Shown here piece after piece: positions 23,281-35,103 of a DNA stretch of 64,000 nucleotides. Position numbers and translations under genes: made by a program. The stretch comes from Owenia fusiformis. Its lineage: Eukaryota; Annelida; Polychaeta; Sabellida; Oweniidae. Positions within the stretch are counted from its first letter, which is position 1. Every line of letters starts with the position of its first letter. The notes under the pieces are model-generated. The model was not told where the DNA came from, did no database searches, and saw only the letters and a program-made list of their open reading frames with translations. The DNA is taken from positions 1,898,001 through 1,962,000 of the forward strand of contig CAIIXF020000002.1 in the NCBI GenBank assembly GCA_903813345.2, read 5' to 3'.

Positions 23281-25095
23281 AGCTGCTGAGACAGACTTAA
23301 TAAAATTCAATTATATGTTGTGTAACGCAATCATATAAATGATATTTGGAGAACGCAAAGGGTAACCAACTAATGAAAATGAATATAAAGGATGTCCATA
23401 AAGACTGAGACAGACTAATGGTATAAAATTCAATTATATATTGTGTAACACAATCATATAACTGATAAATGAAGAAAGCAAAGGGTAACTAACCAGATGC
23501 AAATAAAAATGAATATACAGGGTGTCCATAAAGACTGAGACAGACTAATAAAATAAAATTCAATTATATATTGTGTAACGCAATCACATAAATGATATTT
23601 GGAGAAAGCAAAGGGTAACTAACCAGATGCAAATAAATATGAATATACAGGGCGTCCATAAAGACTGAGACAGAATAATGGTATAAAATTCAATTATATA
23701 TTGTGTAACACAATCATATAACTGATAAATGGAGAAAGCAAAGGGTAACTAACCAGATGCAAATTAAAATGAATATACAGGGTGTCCATAAAGACTGAGA
23801 CAGACTAATGGTATAACATTTAATTATATATTGTGTAACACCATCAAATAACTGATATTTGGAGAACGCAAGGGTAACTAGCCAGATGCAAATAAAAATG
23901 GATAAACAGGGCGTCCATAAAGACTGAGACAGACTTATGGTATAAAAGTCAATTATATAATGTGTAACACCATCATATAAATGATACTTGGAGAACGCAA
24001 GGGTAACTAGCCAGATGCAAATAAAAATGGATAAACAGGGCGTCCATAAAGACTGAGACAGACTTATGGTATAAAAGTCAATTATATAATGTGTAACACC
24101 ATCATATAAATGATACTTGGAGAACGCAAGGGTTACTAACCAGATGCAAATAAATATGAATATTCAGAGTGTCCATAAAGACTGAGACAGACTTATGGTA
24201 TAAAAGTCAATTATATATTGTGTAACACCATCATATAAATGATACTTGGAGAACGCAAGGGTAACTAACCAGTTGCAAATAAAAATGGATAAACAGGGCG
24301 TCCATAAAGACTGAGACAGACTTATGGTATAAAATTCAATTATATATTGTGTAACACCATCATATAAATGATACTTGGAGAACGCAAGGGTAACTAGCCA
24401 GATGCAAATAAAAATGAATATACAGGGCGTCCATAAAGATTGAGACAGACTAATGGTATAAAATTCAATTATACATTGTGTAACGCAATCATATAACTGA
24501 TACTTGGAGAAAGCAAAGGGTAACTAACCAGATGCAAATAAATATGAATATACAGGGTGTCCATAACGACTGAGACAGACTCATGGTATAACATTTAATT
24601 ATATATTGTGTAACACCATCAAATAACTGATATTTGGAGAATGCAAACGGTAACTAACCAGATGCAAATAAAAATGAATATACAGGGTGTTCATAAAGAC
24701 TGAGACAGACTAGTGGTATGAAATTCAATTATATATTGTGTAACGCAATCATATAACTGATACTTGGAGAAAACAAAGGGTAACTAACCAGATGCAAATG
24801 AAAATGAATATACAGGGTGTCCATTAAGACTGAGACAGACTAATGGTATAAAATTCAATTATATATTGTGTAACACAATCATATAAATGATACTTGGTGA
24901 ACGCAAGTGTAACTAACCAGATGCAAATTAAAATGAATATACAGGGTGTTCATAAAGACTGAGACAGACTAATAATATAAAATTCAATAATATATTGTGT
25001 AACACTATCATATAACTGATACTTGGAGAGAGCAAAGGGTAACTAACCAGATGCAAATTAAAATGAATAAACAGGGCGTCCATAAAGACTGTTTA
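23281..25095 (+). repeat. Satellite array, ~130-bp unit, about 14 copies
   Basis: Each unit contains GTCCATAAAGACTGAGACAG, AAAATTCAATTATATATTGT, GTAACACAATCATATAACTG and CTAACCAGATGCAAATAAAA. The AAGACTGAGACAG block recurs near 23401, 23531, 23661, 23791, 23920, 24049 and 24178, and so on to about 25085, giving a period of 129-130 bp. The unit includes ACAGGGTGTCCATAAAGACT, which looks like the end of a mariner-type transposon. Confidence 0.9.
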
Positions 25096-26360
25096 CCATT
25101 ACAATACAAAGTCTGTGTAAAGTGTAAAGATATTTTATGGACAGTCATACTCAGTATGAAAGCTTAATTAATATATTGTATGTTGTTGAAAACAATGCAG
25201 AATGCCTCCTATGCTTTGAAGGAATAATCAGCACAGATAGTACCATTGTACTTGGTTATATCCTTTAATCGACACATAGCTGATACCCTTTTTCACAACA
25301 GTTCATAAAAAGAAATCATCTTTTGTAAAATATTGAATGGTTTAATAACTATAATTTTAAGGAGGAAGTCTTGTATCAATTGCGCATTCAGTTTGCGCAT
25401 GTAAAATCTCGTTCTCGCAAAAGTTCTCGCAGTGGACGAGTTTTAGCGATACTAGACTACTACCTTTAAACAAAGTTATTCATTGATTTATGTTTTCTTT
25501 GTATTTTGCTCTATTGAATGAATGCACTGGGTAATGGATGCCTTTACGGTTCCTTGCGTTCATTTTCGATTGGATATAAAAACACATGATGATGTATACT
25601 TCTACTATTCTAATACTAATAATCTGTTTATTTAAGCTTAATCGATTTATGGAACGCTATTGAAGCATTTCCATTACATGTAAATTCACACCTTTGATAG
25701 GGTTCGACATAATGGCTTTTAACGTACGTTGTCGTTTTGATCAGAAGTAAAATGACTGAGAAAACTATTAGCAGATTGGATTTTTATTAAATTGTATATG
25801 CGCCGTCGATGCAGCGGGTTGGTTTACATAAAAGCATAAGTACAATGCAATCCAATATATGATCAATCTGTGTGTCAACTTCTCATTTTCTAATATTGAA
25901 TGATGAGGCAAGACAACGGGACACCGATTTAATTTTTGTACCGCCACCACAAGTGGTGATTTGTTGCTAAGGTCTCCAACGTTTTTGGACGGTGTGCAAA
26001 GGCTGGCATTCATGAACGCGTTGGTTCGATGGTTCGTGTCGTGCGGGGATTGTCTGTAGCACATGACGGGTGGTGACAATTCGCATGCATCTAACGCATC
26101 TAATAATACATCTTGAATCTCTAATTAATTTTAAATTTCAGCCTGTTTGAGGAGGCAACCCTAGTCCATTTGAAGTGATCCATGTCGTCAGTCTAAGGCT
26201 TTTTTATGGTTTAGGTGGTTTTTGCTTGTTTGAGTCAATATAAGTAAGTGTTAATTCTGACTTATCTGCTTATAATATGATTGTAATTGTGTCTCATAAG
26301 CCTTTGGAGGCTGGCCGTATAATTACGGGTGACACTGTAATAAATAAATAAATATATGCG

Positions 26361-26650
26361 TTTGAGGCAATGTTCACAAGTTTAACGCAACATTTGCATG
26401 TTTGAGGCAATATTTGCATGTCTGAGGCAATATTTGCATTTCTGAGTCAATAGTTGCATGTTTGAGGCAATATTTGCATGTTTGAGGCAATATTTGCATG
26501 TTTGGGGCAATATTTGCATGTTTGAGGCAATATTTGCATTTCTGAGTCAATAGTTGCATGTTTGAGGCAATATTTGCATGTTTGAGGCAATATTTGCATG
26601 TTTGAGGCAATAGTTGCATGTTTGAGGCAATATTTGCATTTTGGGGCAAT
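26361..26650 (+). repeat. 20-bp minisatellite, about 14 copies
   Basis: TGTTTGAGGCAATATTTGCA is repeated head to tail with few substitutions (some copies have CTGAGTCAATAG). The repeats are contiguous, with no unique spacers between them, so it is not a CRISPR array. The open frame on the minus strand (ANIASNMQLLPQ...) is only the translated repeat. Confidence 0.92.
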
Positions 26651-28744
26651 TTTTGTCTCTTGGTTACGTAAATTTAAAGTCAGTGTATATCCACATTTTT
26701 CTTTCTAGCAATTTTTACACTAGTACACACTAATTTATTGATAGACGGTACGTATGCAATCTACTTGTAGAATTGATAAACCCCAGCTCTAGTGTTCTAC
26801 TTGATCTTTAATAATCCTATTTTCTAAATATAAAGGGGATAAGTTCAATGTACGCTGTCACTAAAGTGTCCATGGGGCTTGGAACTGCAATGTATAATTT
26901 ATTGCTTCTTTGCCCTGGGATTTCATAAATCTGCGAATAATTACTTCTCATTATTATCGAATAAAATCAGAAGATCATTTCGCTATAATTCTAACGCTGT
27001 TAAATTGCTTTTATCGCAGATATACACGGTGTAATCTATGGAGATTGCGCAAATGGCAAACGGGACTTGGGAGATATTAAACGAAATAGTATCACATTGG
27101 TTACGATTACCCCGAAGCTGCCCAAAAACCTATTTTATAACCAAAAGCATTCCAAAATATCTTATTTTGATATTGCATTGAGAGTATCAATATCACTTGA
27201 CATTAAATCTCTTGAAGATTGTGAGTAAGTCGATCTGTAATATTACGTTCTGGACAACTTCTGGGAATCACTGTAAGTCGAAATACACGTTCGTTGAGAT
27301 TACATCAACGATATTTCATATCATATTTTACATTCTGAGAGGGGGGAATTATACTAGATTTTTACCAGTGCCAAATTAAATGTTAATGAAAATAATTATG
27401 CAATAAAGAAATAGCCTAAGAAATTCTCCCTAATTAGTATAATAATGCACATGAGAATTTAATGATATATATCCGCAGTCTTTACGTATCATTATAAAAT
27501 CATCCGTTACATTTTATACCCGCTGATATAATATTCGCATTATTATAGATCTGGAGTCCATGGCTTTTCGATTAGACCTGGCATATCCATACATGTAGGC
27601 CATTTTCTCTATTTTGAATTTGCCTTCAAAAGTACCATGAAAAAATAAATGGAAACGAGGGTCAAAAGTTCGTTCTGATTGCATCCTTAAGCAATTCGTC
27701 TATTGCAATCAACTAAGACGATCAATCACTATGATCACGCAATACACCGTTATCATGCAACTTCAATTAAGAAGAGTACCACACCCGGGGTCACATAGCC
27801 CTCGACGTTCTAAGAAAACCTATTTATCTTGTATTAATTTGCATGTTTGATCAATAGGACACTGACGAATGAAATAGAATCAAAGGTGTAAGTCCTTGTT
27901 TTAATTCAGTATACTCGACTTATGGTACATCAGTCCATGATCTTTAACCGGCGAGCAATTCTTATCACTCGTGGGTATTGAAATATGAGGTAAATCGGTA
28001 CTATTTGGAAAAAAGAACATTTTCTTTAGTCTTATGTACATGTATGATGGAAAAATTATCTCCGAGAGACATATAACATCCTCTGCTTTCCGAGTTAATA
28101 ATTTGGATAATCAGATATTGCGAGTGCGCACGCACCTCGTACACTAAACGAAACGCATAGTTCCGCACTTGGACCCGCAATTGTATAGTTTCCATATTGC
28201 TTTTGAAATCTCGCTAAATCTCGTTTTTCGTGAGATTTTAAGAGACTTACATATTATACCTCTAATGACTTACATTACCTTCTTTTAAATGGCATATTTG
28301 AATTCAGTGAAATGTTTTATCCTATAATATATTTGATGTACACAGTTTTGTAATTTGAATAATTTTCTATGACAATTAAAAAAAACTTGGGCCAAATATC
28401 GATAAATGCAATGCTAAAATTCTTTAAAACCTTGGATTATTTGTTTGTCAATCAACATTTGCATGTTTAATCACAACATGTACATAAACAGGGTCATCAT
28501 GCGGTATGTCATTCAAGTTTTATACAGATTCAACAAACACACTTTGATAAATCATGATATTAAGCCACTTTTCCAAGTGAATGGAACTCCCAAAGTAAAA
28601 GCTGAATAAAAGATGGCAGCACTAGATTTCATTGATTTTTCTGCTATTTAGAAACTATCCTTTTGAATTATATCTTGGTCGGATTCTGCCAAATCCTCAC
28701 GTGAATTCCAAAAGACACTGGGCATTCAATCTAAAAGGTAGTTT

Positions 28745-28873
28745 TACTGGGGTTGAGTTTTACAGGGTTGAGTTGACTTGGGGTTGAGTTTACTGGGGTT
28801 GACTTGACTTGGGGTTGAGTTGACTTGGGGTTGAGTTTTACTGGGTTGAGTTGACTTGGGGTTGAGATGACCA
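28745..28873 (+). repeat. One-ended copy of the GGGGTTGAGTTGACTT repeat
   Basis: An array of GGGGTTGAGTTGACTT / GGGTTGAGTTTTACT units ends with GATGACCAGGAAGCTT. The same repeat and junction bound the fold-back element at 62680-63741, where GCTTCCTGGTCAACTC precedes the array. This appears to be a single terminus of the same family. Confidence 0.75.
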
Positions 28874-29707
28874 GGAAGCTTATGTAAGGCCCAATAACTA
28901 TGGTTCACAATGAAAACGACTACAATAAAATGGATATAATCCTCGATTAACTGTACTGATTGTTCTGGAGAAAAAGGCTTATAATGTGAAAGAAATGATG
29001 GTCCCCTAGGGATTATGGTCCCTTTCTTAACGACCCTTACTGGCCCTGATTGTGTATAGGGTAATAAGGGAAAGAGTTGTATTTAGGTCACCATATAAAT
29101 CAATGGAGAGTAGGACCATAATTTGATAGGACCTCCTACCCTTTTACACCTGTATAATGTTTAAAGATAATTGCCCGTGTAGTTTACGTAATGTGTCTTA
29201 AATTCAATTCATTTATAACCATCTATCCCTATTAGGTGTCTAGTTATTGATATTGTTCGTGTCCTACCAAATCAATTACAGGAAGTTAACAAGTTGGCCA
29301 TTAGTGCATAATAACTTGTTGAAGAGGTTTTCTATATGAAGTATGTTACTTAAGTTTCGTTTAATAATGAATATTTTTCGAGATTGCCTTCTCCCGCAAG
29401 CTTCAAAACCATCGGTCTTTGTCACCGATGTGGTTAGGCACCTTTGCAAAATATCAATATGAAATACTAACTGTGTTTTTATAGCTCGGGGATGTAAATG
29501 CCGACATCGGTATTATAAATGAGGTATGTAAATGTCCAAATTACTTTCTGCCGACATTGATTATATAAATAAGACAGTACAAGATTACAAGATGTTTTTT
29601 AACTTGCCGCGATACAACGCTCATTAACAGTATTAAATAAGATACAAGTATTTATCAATTCGCAATAATGTGTCATTTAGATATACGATATTTATTAAAC
29701 ATAATAT

Positions 29708-29900
29708 TTTTTTTTTTTTTTTTTATTAAATTAATCATTTGTACAAAGAATACATACAATAATACAATGTAAGTGGCTGTGCTTTTAGCATTATTAGCCA
29801 CGTTCTACAATTACAATATACAATGTATTCAATCAATAATATTTGATTAAAATAAATGAGATACAATAAGATACAAGAACACAAATGTGTACAAAATGTC
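29708..29900 (-). mobile_element. Possible 3' tail of a minus-strand LINE (poly-T on plus strand)
   Basis: A run of about 17 T at 29708-29724 is followed by sequence resembling the poly(T)-bounded end at 57366-57420: both contain a TTTGTACA-like block and CAATAATACAATG / GAATAATACAGTT. On the minus strand this is a transcript end with a poly(A) tail. It could be the 3' end of a separate fragment or the far end of the LINE at 31408-35103. Confidence 0.4.
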
Positions 29901-29939
29901 CCCACCAAGTGGTGATCCCGTGAAATGGTTATCCTGAAA

Positions 29940-30810
29940 ATGAGTAGACAAGACTTTACCAACACAATTTGAGGACGGAAAATCCAAAGTGGCCACCTTA
30001 AAATTTACCCAGAATGCCAAAAATTTAGTCAGTTCTAGATTTTCATACTAAGAACCACCCCTGAAAATTTGAAATTGATCCGTCACACAGTTAACCAGAA
30101 AACATGTAAACAAGACTTTACAGACAAGATTTCAGGATGGAAAATCCAAAATGGCTGCCTTGACATTTACCCAGAATGTCAAAAAACTAATCTGTTTGTA
30201 GATTTTCAAACTAAGAATCATCCCTGAAAATATGAAATTGATCTACCAAACGGTTCACCTGAAAACGGGTAGACAAGACTTTACAGACAAGATTTTAGGA
30301 CAGAAAATCCAAAATGGCTGCCTTAACATTTACGCAGAATGCAAAAAAAGTAATCAGATGTAGATTTTCATACAAAGAATCATCCCTGAAAATTTGAAAT
30401 TGATCTATCAAACCGTTCTCCTAAAAACGCGTAGACAAGACTTTACAGGCAAGATTTTAAGACGGAAAATCCAAAATGGCTGCCTTGACATTTACCCAGA
30501 ATGCAAAAAAACTAATCAGTTCTAGATTTTCATACTAAGAATCATTCCTGAAAATTTGAAATTGATCTACGAAACGGTTCACCTGAAAACGAGTAGACAA
30601 GACTTTACAGACAAGATTTTAGGACGGAAAATCCAAAATGGCTGCCTTGACATTTACCCAGAATGCCAAAAAACTAATGAGATCTAGATTTTTATACTAA
30701 GAATCATCCCTGAAAATTTGAAATTGATCCACCAAACGGTTCACCTGAAAACGCGCAGACAAGACTTCACAGACAAGATTTTAGGACCGAAAAATCCAAA
30801 ATGGCAGACA
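29940..30810 (+). repeat. Tandem array, ~162-bp unit, 5-6 copies
   Basis: Units contain CAAGACTTTACAGACAAGAT, GAAAATCCAAAATGGCTGCC, CATTTACCCAGAATGC and CCTGAAAATTTGAAATTGAT. The CAAGACTTTAC block starts at 29950, 30111, 30274, 30435, 30598 and 30760. Degenerate relatives continue to about 31240. Confidence 0.88.
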
Positions 30811-31280
30811 ATAAAAAAGTCCTTATGAGTTTTTGCTGATTTCTTTTTACAAAATTATCACATATAACTACTGTTAACAATAAAGTAGGCTTTTACAGCA
30901 AAGTACATCTGAAATTATTTATAAAGCTACTAAATATTTAAAGTATGAAAACTCAAAAACACCATTCAATATGATACAAAGTATTATCGCGCGCTAACTT
31001 TTCTTAAGACATTCAAAATGGCTGACATGACTGAGCTAGCAGGTCCAAAACCTAATCAGATCTAGAATGAAGTGAGCTGAACAAGATGTTAAAGTTTTAA
31101 AAGCAACTGTGAAGCAGTTTTTCTTAAAGTTTGCAGACAAGGATTTTAGCATTTGACTTCAAAATGGCCGACAGGAAGTAGGTATCGAGTTAATTTTTTT
31201 TATCCACATCTGTATGCACTCATAAGTTATCCCTGAAAATTTGAAGGTGATATCTGTAGCGGTTTTGGAGAAAACTGCCG

Positions 31281-31340
31281 GACGTACGGACAGACAGACG
31301 GACAGACAGACGGACAGACAGACGGACAGACAGACGGACG
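31281..31340 (+). repeat. Simple repeat (GGACAGACAGAC)n
   Basis: GGACAGACAGAC units in about 60 bp are followed by GGACGCGCCTAGGCCGACAA and a GTGGGGACATAAAAAG end. The track translates to Ser/Val/Cys-rich junk on both strands. Confidence 0.9.
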
Positions 31341-31407
31341 CGCCTAGGCCGACAATATGGCCCCACACTATGTGGTGGGGACATAAAAAGTTGTTTTGTG
31401 GAGGATT

Positions 31408-34400
31408 TCAGACATTTACACATCGCTCGAAGAAAATGGCACTGCACTTTAAAACAATCAGATTCTCAGCTCTACTTAATGTTTTATCACCATTGAGGAT
31501 CAGAGAAAGTTTATCACGTTGTGTCTTATATTTACGGGAGTATTGTATATTCATATTTTTTAGTTGGTTTTCTAATTCAGTCCAGAATGTTAATCTCAAG
31601 TTACATCGAAAAATCACATGGCTGGTTGTTTCACTGTTAATACCACATGAGCAGATGGGGGAATTTACATTGGTAAAGTTATGCGAGTAAAGGTGAGCCT
31701 TGAAAATGAAATCACATCGTACTCTGTTAAATATAATTTCTTGGTTTCTTGAGATGGACAGTTCTGATGAGTTAATGACAGTTTCGTTAAAAATATTTCT
31801 TTTAAGGCTTGATTTAAATATGCTTAAGCTAGATGAGTTCTTTATATCAGATGGCAGTAGATTCCATTCTGATATTGTTTTTGAGATACAAGATCTTTCA
31901 TAAAATTTGGATTTAACTGGTAAAATATAGTCAAGTTGGTGTCTTAGTACATGTGTTTGATTTCTTTTTAGTGGTTCAAATATCTCAGTAACATAAGAAG
32001 GCAGCAAATTGTTGTGAGCTCTATACATAAAGGTAGCTCTATGATATTGACGTCTATTTGAGAGTGTGGGCCAATTTAAAGTATTCAACACTTTTGTGGT
32101 TGATGTTCCATGCATGGCACCTGAACAAATAAGTGCAGCTTTATAGTAAAGGCGGTCTAAAAGTTGTAGTTTTGTCAAATTTGCACATCCGTAAAGAATA
32201 TCACAATAATCAAAGAGTGGCAAAATAAAAGACTTAAAAATTGTTTCAAGGTGTTTTCCACTTATTTTCTTACTGAAGACTTTTAACGGATTTATGAGTT
32301 TATCTATTCTTGCTACAAGTTCAGTAATGTGATAGTCAAAAGTGAGATTTTTGTCCAAAATCAACCCCAAGTGCTTGTGATTGTTTACTCTTGGTAACTT
32401 GTAATTACCAAGGGAAAGATCTGGGGTCAAAATTTCGCGCTTTCTTGGATTAAAAAAAGTCATATCTTTACTTTTACTAGCTTTGAAGTTTAATTTCCAT
32501 GTATTTGACCATAAGAGAATTTTATTTAGATCTTCTTGTAATTCATTATTCTTAGCAGCTGCTGTTTCAGCTGTGAAGGATTGGTAAAGTGACGTGTCGT
32601 CTGCATATATAAAACATTTGGTATTTAAGTTATCAGGTAGATCATTGATATAAATCAAGAACAGGAGGGGGCCTAATATGGAGCCTTGAGGTACTCCTGC
32701 GTTTATATGGTTCATCTCAGATAGTTCAGACTCATGGCCATCCAATACAACTTTTACTTGTCTATTTGATAGGTAAGATTTCATTAATTCTATGATGTTA
32801 TGACCAAAACCATACATTTTCAGTTTTTTTAATAGTAGCCCATGGGGCATTGAATCAAAGGCGGCCGAAATGTCAAGATAAATCCCCCTTACATTGGCCC
32901 CATTTTCAATTTCATTAGTTATGACATCAATTATACTTAAAAGCTGTGCCTGGGTGCTGTGACCTGGCAAAAAGCCACTTTGGAGGTTATAAAATAAATT
33001 GTTCACAATGAGATGGTCAAAAAGTCTTTTGAAGATTACGCGTTCTGCAACTTTAGATATACAGCTCAGAAGAGTGATAGGTCTATAATTTTTTACATCT
33101 GTTTTGTCTTTACTTTTGTGAATTGCTACAACGTGGCCTATCTTCCAAGAATGGGGGTATTTATTAAGAATGAACATTTTGTTTAATAATTTTGATAATA
33201 TGGGTGAAAGTGATGGTGCTGCCATTTTAAGCATTCTATTGCTTAACATGTCAGGGCCAGTAGCTTTATTTGTATCTAACCCAAGTAAAATGCTATAAAC
33301 CTCTCTATCATTAGTAGAGAGTAGGTCAAAAGATTGATCAGTTCTTGGAATAAAAGTTTCATTTCCTTCTTGATAGTTTATATGATATTTGTCAATGAAA
33401 TGAGACAGTAGCAAGTTTGCTTTGTCATGGCTATCAGTGTAACTGTTACCTCTAGCATCACAAAGAAGTGGTATTTTACTATTTTTACATTTTCCCAAAA
33501 GCCTACTTACAATTGACCAGTATCCTTTGCTTCCATATCTCTGATTACTTAATTTATAGTACAACCTTGATTCCATTGCCTCTTTGGCCTCACGAATAGC
33601 ATCATTAACAAGATTACATTGATCAGTATATTTTTTAAGGTATTTGTCATCATGTGTTTTCCTGTACTTACGATGTAATTTATTTCTTTTATTTATTAAG
33701 GTTTTGATATCGCTTGTAAACCATGGCTTATCCGTAGGTTTAATTTCAATGTCAGAGTTTGGAATAAGATCTGTAAAAATTGCAAGTAACCCTCTAGAAA
33801 AATTGCTTACTATGTCATCTAAGTCATTACTACTATCTATCAAATGATCAAAGTCTGCTGCTCGAACTGAATTATTAATTATACTTATATCTGCTTGGTC
33901 ATATTTCCAAATTTTTCTTGAATAGGGACGGTTTTTAAGAGTTTTAAGAAAACACTCCGTGTTTATTGAGCAATGGTCAGTGTTTCCAATCGGAGGAGAG
34001 ACATAGGCATTTGTTATAATATCAGGGCTATTTGAAATGAGAAGATCGATACATGATCTACTAGTATTTGTTATTCGCGTAGGTTCATCTATAAGCTGAA
34101 AAAGTCCAAGTTCTTCAATGTGTTCAAATAATTTTTTTCCTGTGAAATTTTCATTGTCTGAGGCCCACCATTGTTTACTCCTTGCATTAAAATCTCCATT
34201 AATAAAAATAGCTTCTGGGTTAGAGTCAAGTGCCATATTGCATGAGTTTGAGAACCTAGTGCAGAATTCATTTGCCTCATTTTGAGTTTGCGATGGTGAC
34301 CTATAATAAATTGCATATAGATATGACTTGTGGTTAATGCTCAATTCAATCCATAAGGAGTCACCCTGATCATTCATAAGGTCATTTCTAATTTTAAAAG

Positions 34401-35103
34401 GGATATCATCTTTAACATATATCAATAGGCCTCGATTTTTATTCGAGTATACATGACAATGACCATCTATAGAATAATCAGAAGAAACTGTCAAATCAGT
34501 TAGATTTCCAACCTCACAAAGTCCAATAATGTCATTTCCATTGATCTGTATTCTATCTTTAAGTGCTTCAAATCTGGCATTTACATTTGCACTTATACTG
34601 TTTATATTTGAGAATAAAATCTTTGTGAGCTTAAAATGATTTGTAGGTCCTGGATTCTGATGAACATCATTACTCAGTAAAAGAATAGCTTGAACAGTAT
34701 TAGGAATATAACATAAAATAGCACAGAATGGAATGATCAATAAAACTATACTAGCAAACATCTTCATTATGTAAAATGTACCAAAATGTTTGTGATTGCT
34801 ATGAATATAGACAATTGTGCCCATGAAAGTTAAACCATGGATGACAACTAACAATGTACTAATGCATCCAAATAAAATCTTACAAGAATTCAAAGTGATT
34901 TGCCTGCTTGAATCTGCTCTGTAGAGCTCAAAACCACATATCAATGTAAGGCAAATGTACAATGGAATCCAAGAAAATGAGTTAAAATAGTCGAGTATGC
35001 AACTGCTGCCATTTTTGACTTTTCTGTTATTAACTGATATAAAACACTTTCTACTGTTGTGTATTCCAACACTCATCCTCCAGGCAGTGACACTAATGCC
35101 CAT
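31408..35103 (-). CDS. Intact non-LTR retrotransposon polyprotein with N-terminal membrane segments and 2A motif
   Basis: This is one uninterrupted frame of 1231 residues from ATG at 35103. Residues 1-145 carry several hydrophobic stretches (about 41-58, 74-100, 111-133, 137-144) ending in LLLSNDVHQNPGP (141-153). That matches the 2A translational-recoding consensus DxExNPGP, with His-Gln in place of Glu-x. Then comes an apurinic-type endonuclease (ILFSNINSIS about 162, LCEVGN about 195, GDFNAR 303-308, CIDLLISN about 351, TDHC about 375). The reverse transcriptase follows (NYRPITLLS about 672, LDISAAFD 743-750, GVPQGSILGPLLF about 803, YADD about 833-836). The C-terminus has a Cys/His module (CSCG...HVIFRC). 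The arrangement is CR1/jockey-like. Target-primed retrotransposition is known for such elements; the 2A role is inferred from reported 2A sequences in invertebrate LINEs. The unbroken frame suggests a recent, possibly active copy. Confidence 0.93.
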   Translation of the reverse strand: MGISVTAWRMSVGIHNSRKCFISVNNRKVKNGSSCILDYFNSFSWIPLYICLTLICGFELYRADSSRQITLNSCKILFGCISTLLVVIHGLTFMGTIVYIHSNHKHFGTFYIMKMFASIVLLIIPFCAILCYIPNTVQAILLLSNDVHQNPGPTNHFKLTKILFSNINSISANVNARFEALKDRIQINGNDIIGLCEVGNLTDLTVSSDYSIDGHCHVYSNKNRGLLIYVKDDIPFKIRNDLMNDQGDSLWIELSINHKSYLYAIYYRSPSQTQNEANEFCTRFSNSCNMALDSNPEAIFINGDFNARSKQWWASDNENFTGKKLFEHIEELGLFQLIDEPTRITNTSRSCIDLLISNSPDIITNAYVSPPIGNTDHCSINTECFLKTLKNRPYSRKIWKYDQADISIINNSVRAADFDHLIDSSNDLDDIVSNFSRGLLAIFTDLIPNSDIEIKPTDKPWFTSDIKTLINKRNKLHRKYRKTHDDKYLKKYTDQCNLVNDAIREAKEAMESRLYYKLSNQRYGSKGYWSIVSRLLGKCKNSKIPLLCDARGNSYTDSHDKANLLLSHFIDKYHINYQEGNETFIPRTDQSFDLLSTNDREVYSILLGLDTNKATGPDMLSNRMLKMAAPSLSPILSKLLNKMFILNKYPHSWKIGHVVAIHKSKDKTDVKNYRPITLLSCISKVAERVIFKRLFDHLIVNNLFYNLQSGFLPGHSTQAQLLSIIDVITNEIENGANVRGIYLDISAAFDSMPHGLLLKKLKMYGFGHNIIELMKSYLSNRQVKVVLDGHESELSEMNHINAGVPQGSILGPLLFLIYINDLPDNLNTKCFIYADDTSLYQSFTAETAAAKNNELQEDLNKILLWSNTWKLNFKASKSKDMTFFNPRKREILTPDLSLGNYKLPRVNNHKHLGLILDKNLTFDYHITELVARIDKLINPLKVFSKKISGKHLETIFKSFILPLFDYCDILYGCANLTKLQLLDRLYYKAALICSGAMHGTSTTKVLNTLNWPTLSNRRQYHRATFMYRAHNNLLPSYVTEIFEPLKRNQTHVLRHQLDYILPVKSKFYERSCISKTISEWNLLPSDIKNSSSLSIFKSSLKRNIFNETVINSSELSISRNQEIIFNRVRCDFIFKAHLYSHNFTNVNSPICSCGINSETTSHVIFRCNLRLTFWTELENQLKNMNIQYSRKYKTQRDKLSLILNGDKTLSRAENLIVLKCSAIFFERCVNV

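Larger units (their letters stand above)
21593..29700. other. Upstream of channel exon A: no supported exon, repeat-rich
   Basis: The missing first exon of the channel gene should lie here or beyond, but no minus-strand ATG plus hydrophobic signal plus donor in the required phase was found. The stretch holds a ~130-bp satellite (23281-25095), a 20-bp minisatellite (26361-26650), a one-ended copy of the TTGACTTGGGGTTGAG repeat (28745-28873) and AT-rich sequence without recognisable genes. Confidence 0.5.

Noticed and set aside
25768-26079. Possible signal-peptide exon of the channel (minus strand, YWIALYLCFYV)
   Set aside because: It has hydrophobic residues, but no suitably placed Met start and no donor in the phase needed by exon A.
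26361-26650. CRISPR-like array of 20-bp repeats
   Set aside because: Units are contiguous with no unique spacers, and the setting is an animal genome. It is a minisatellite.
31159-31690. ORFs over the GACAGACAGACGG tract and LINE 3' end
   Set aside because: Simple-repeat translation and antisense of the LINE.
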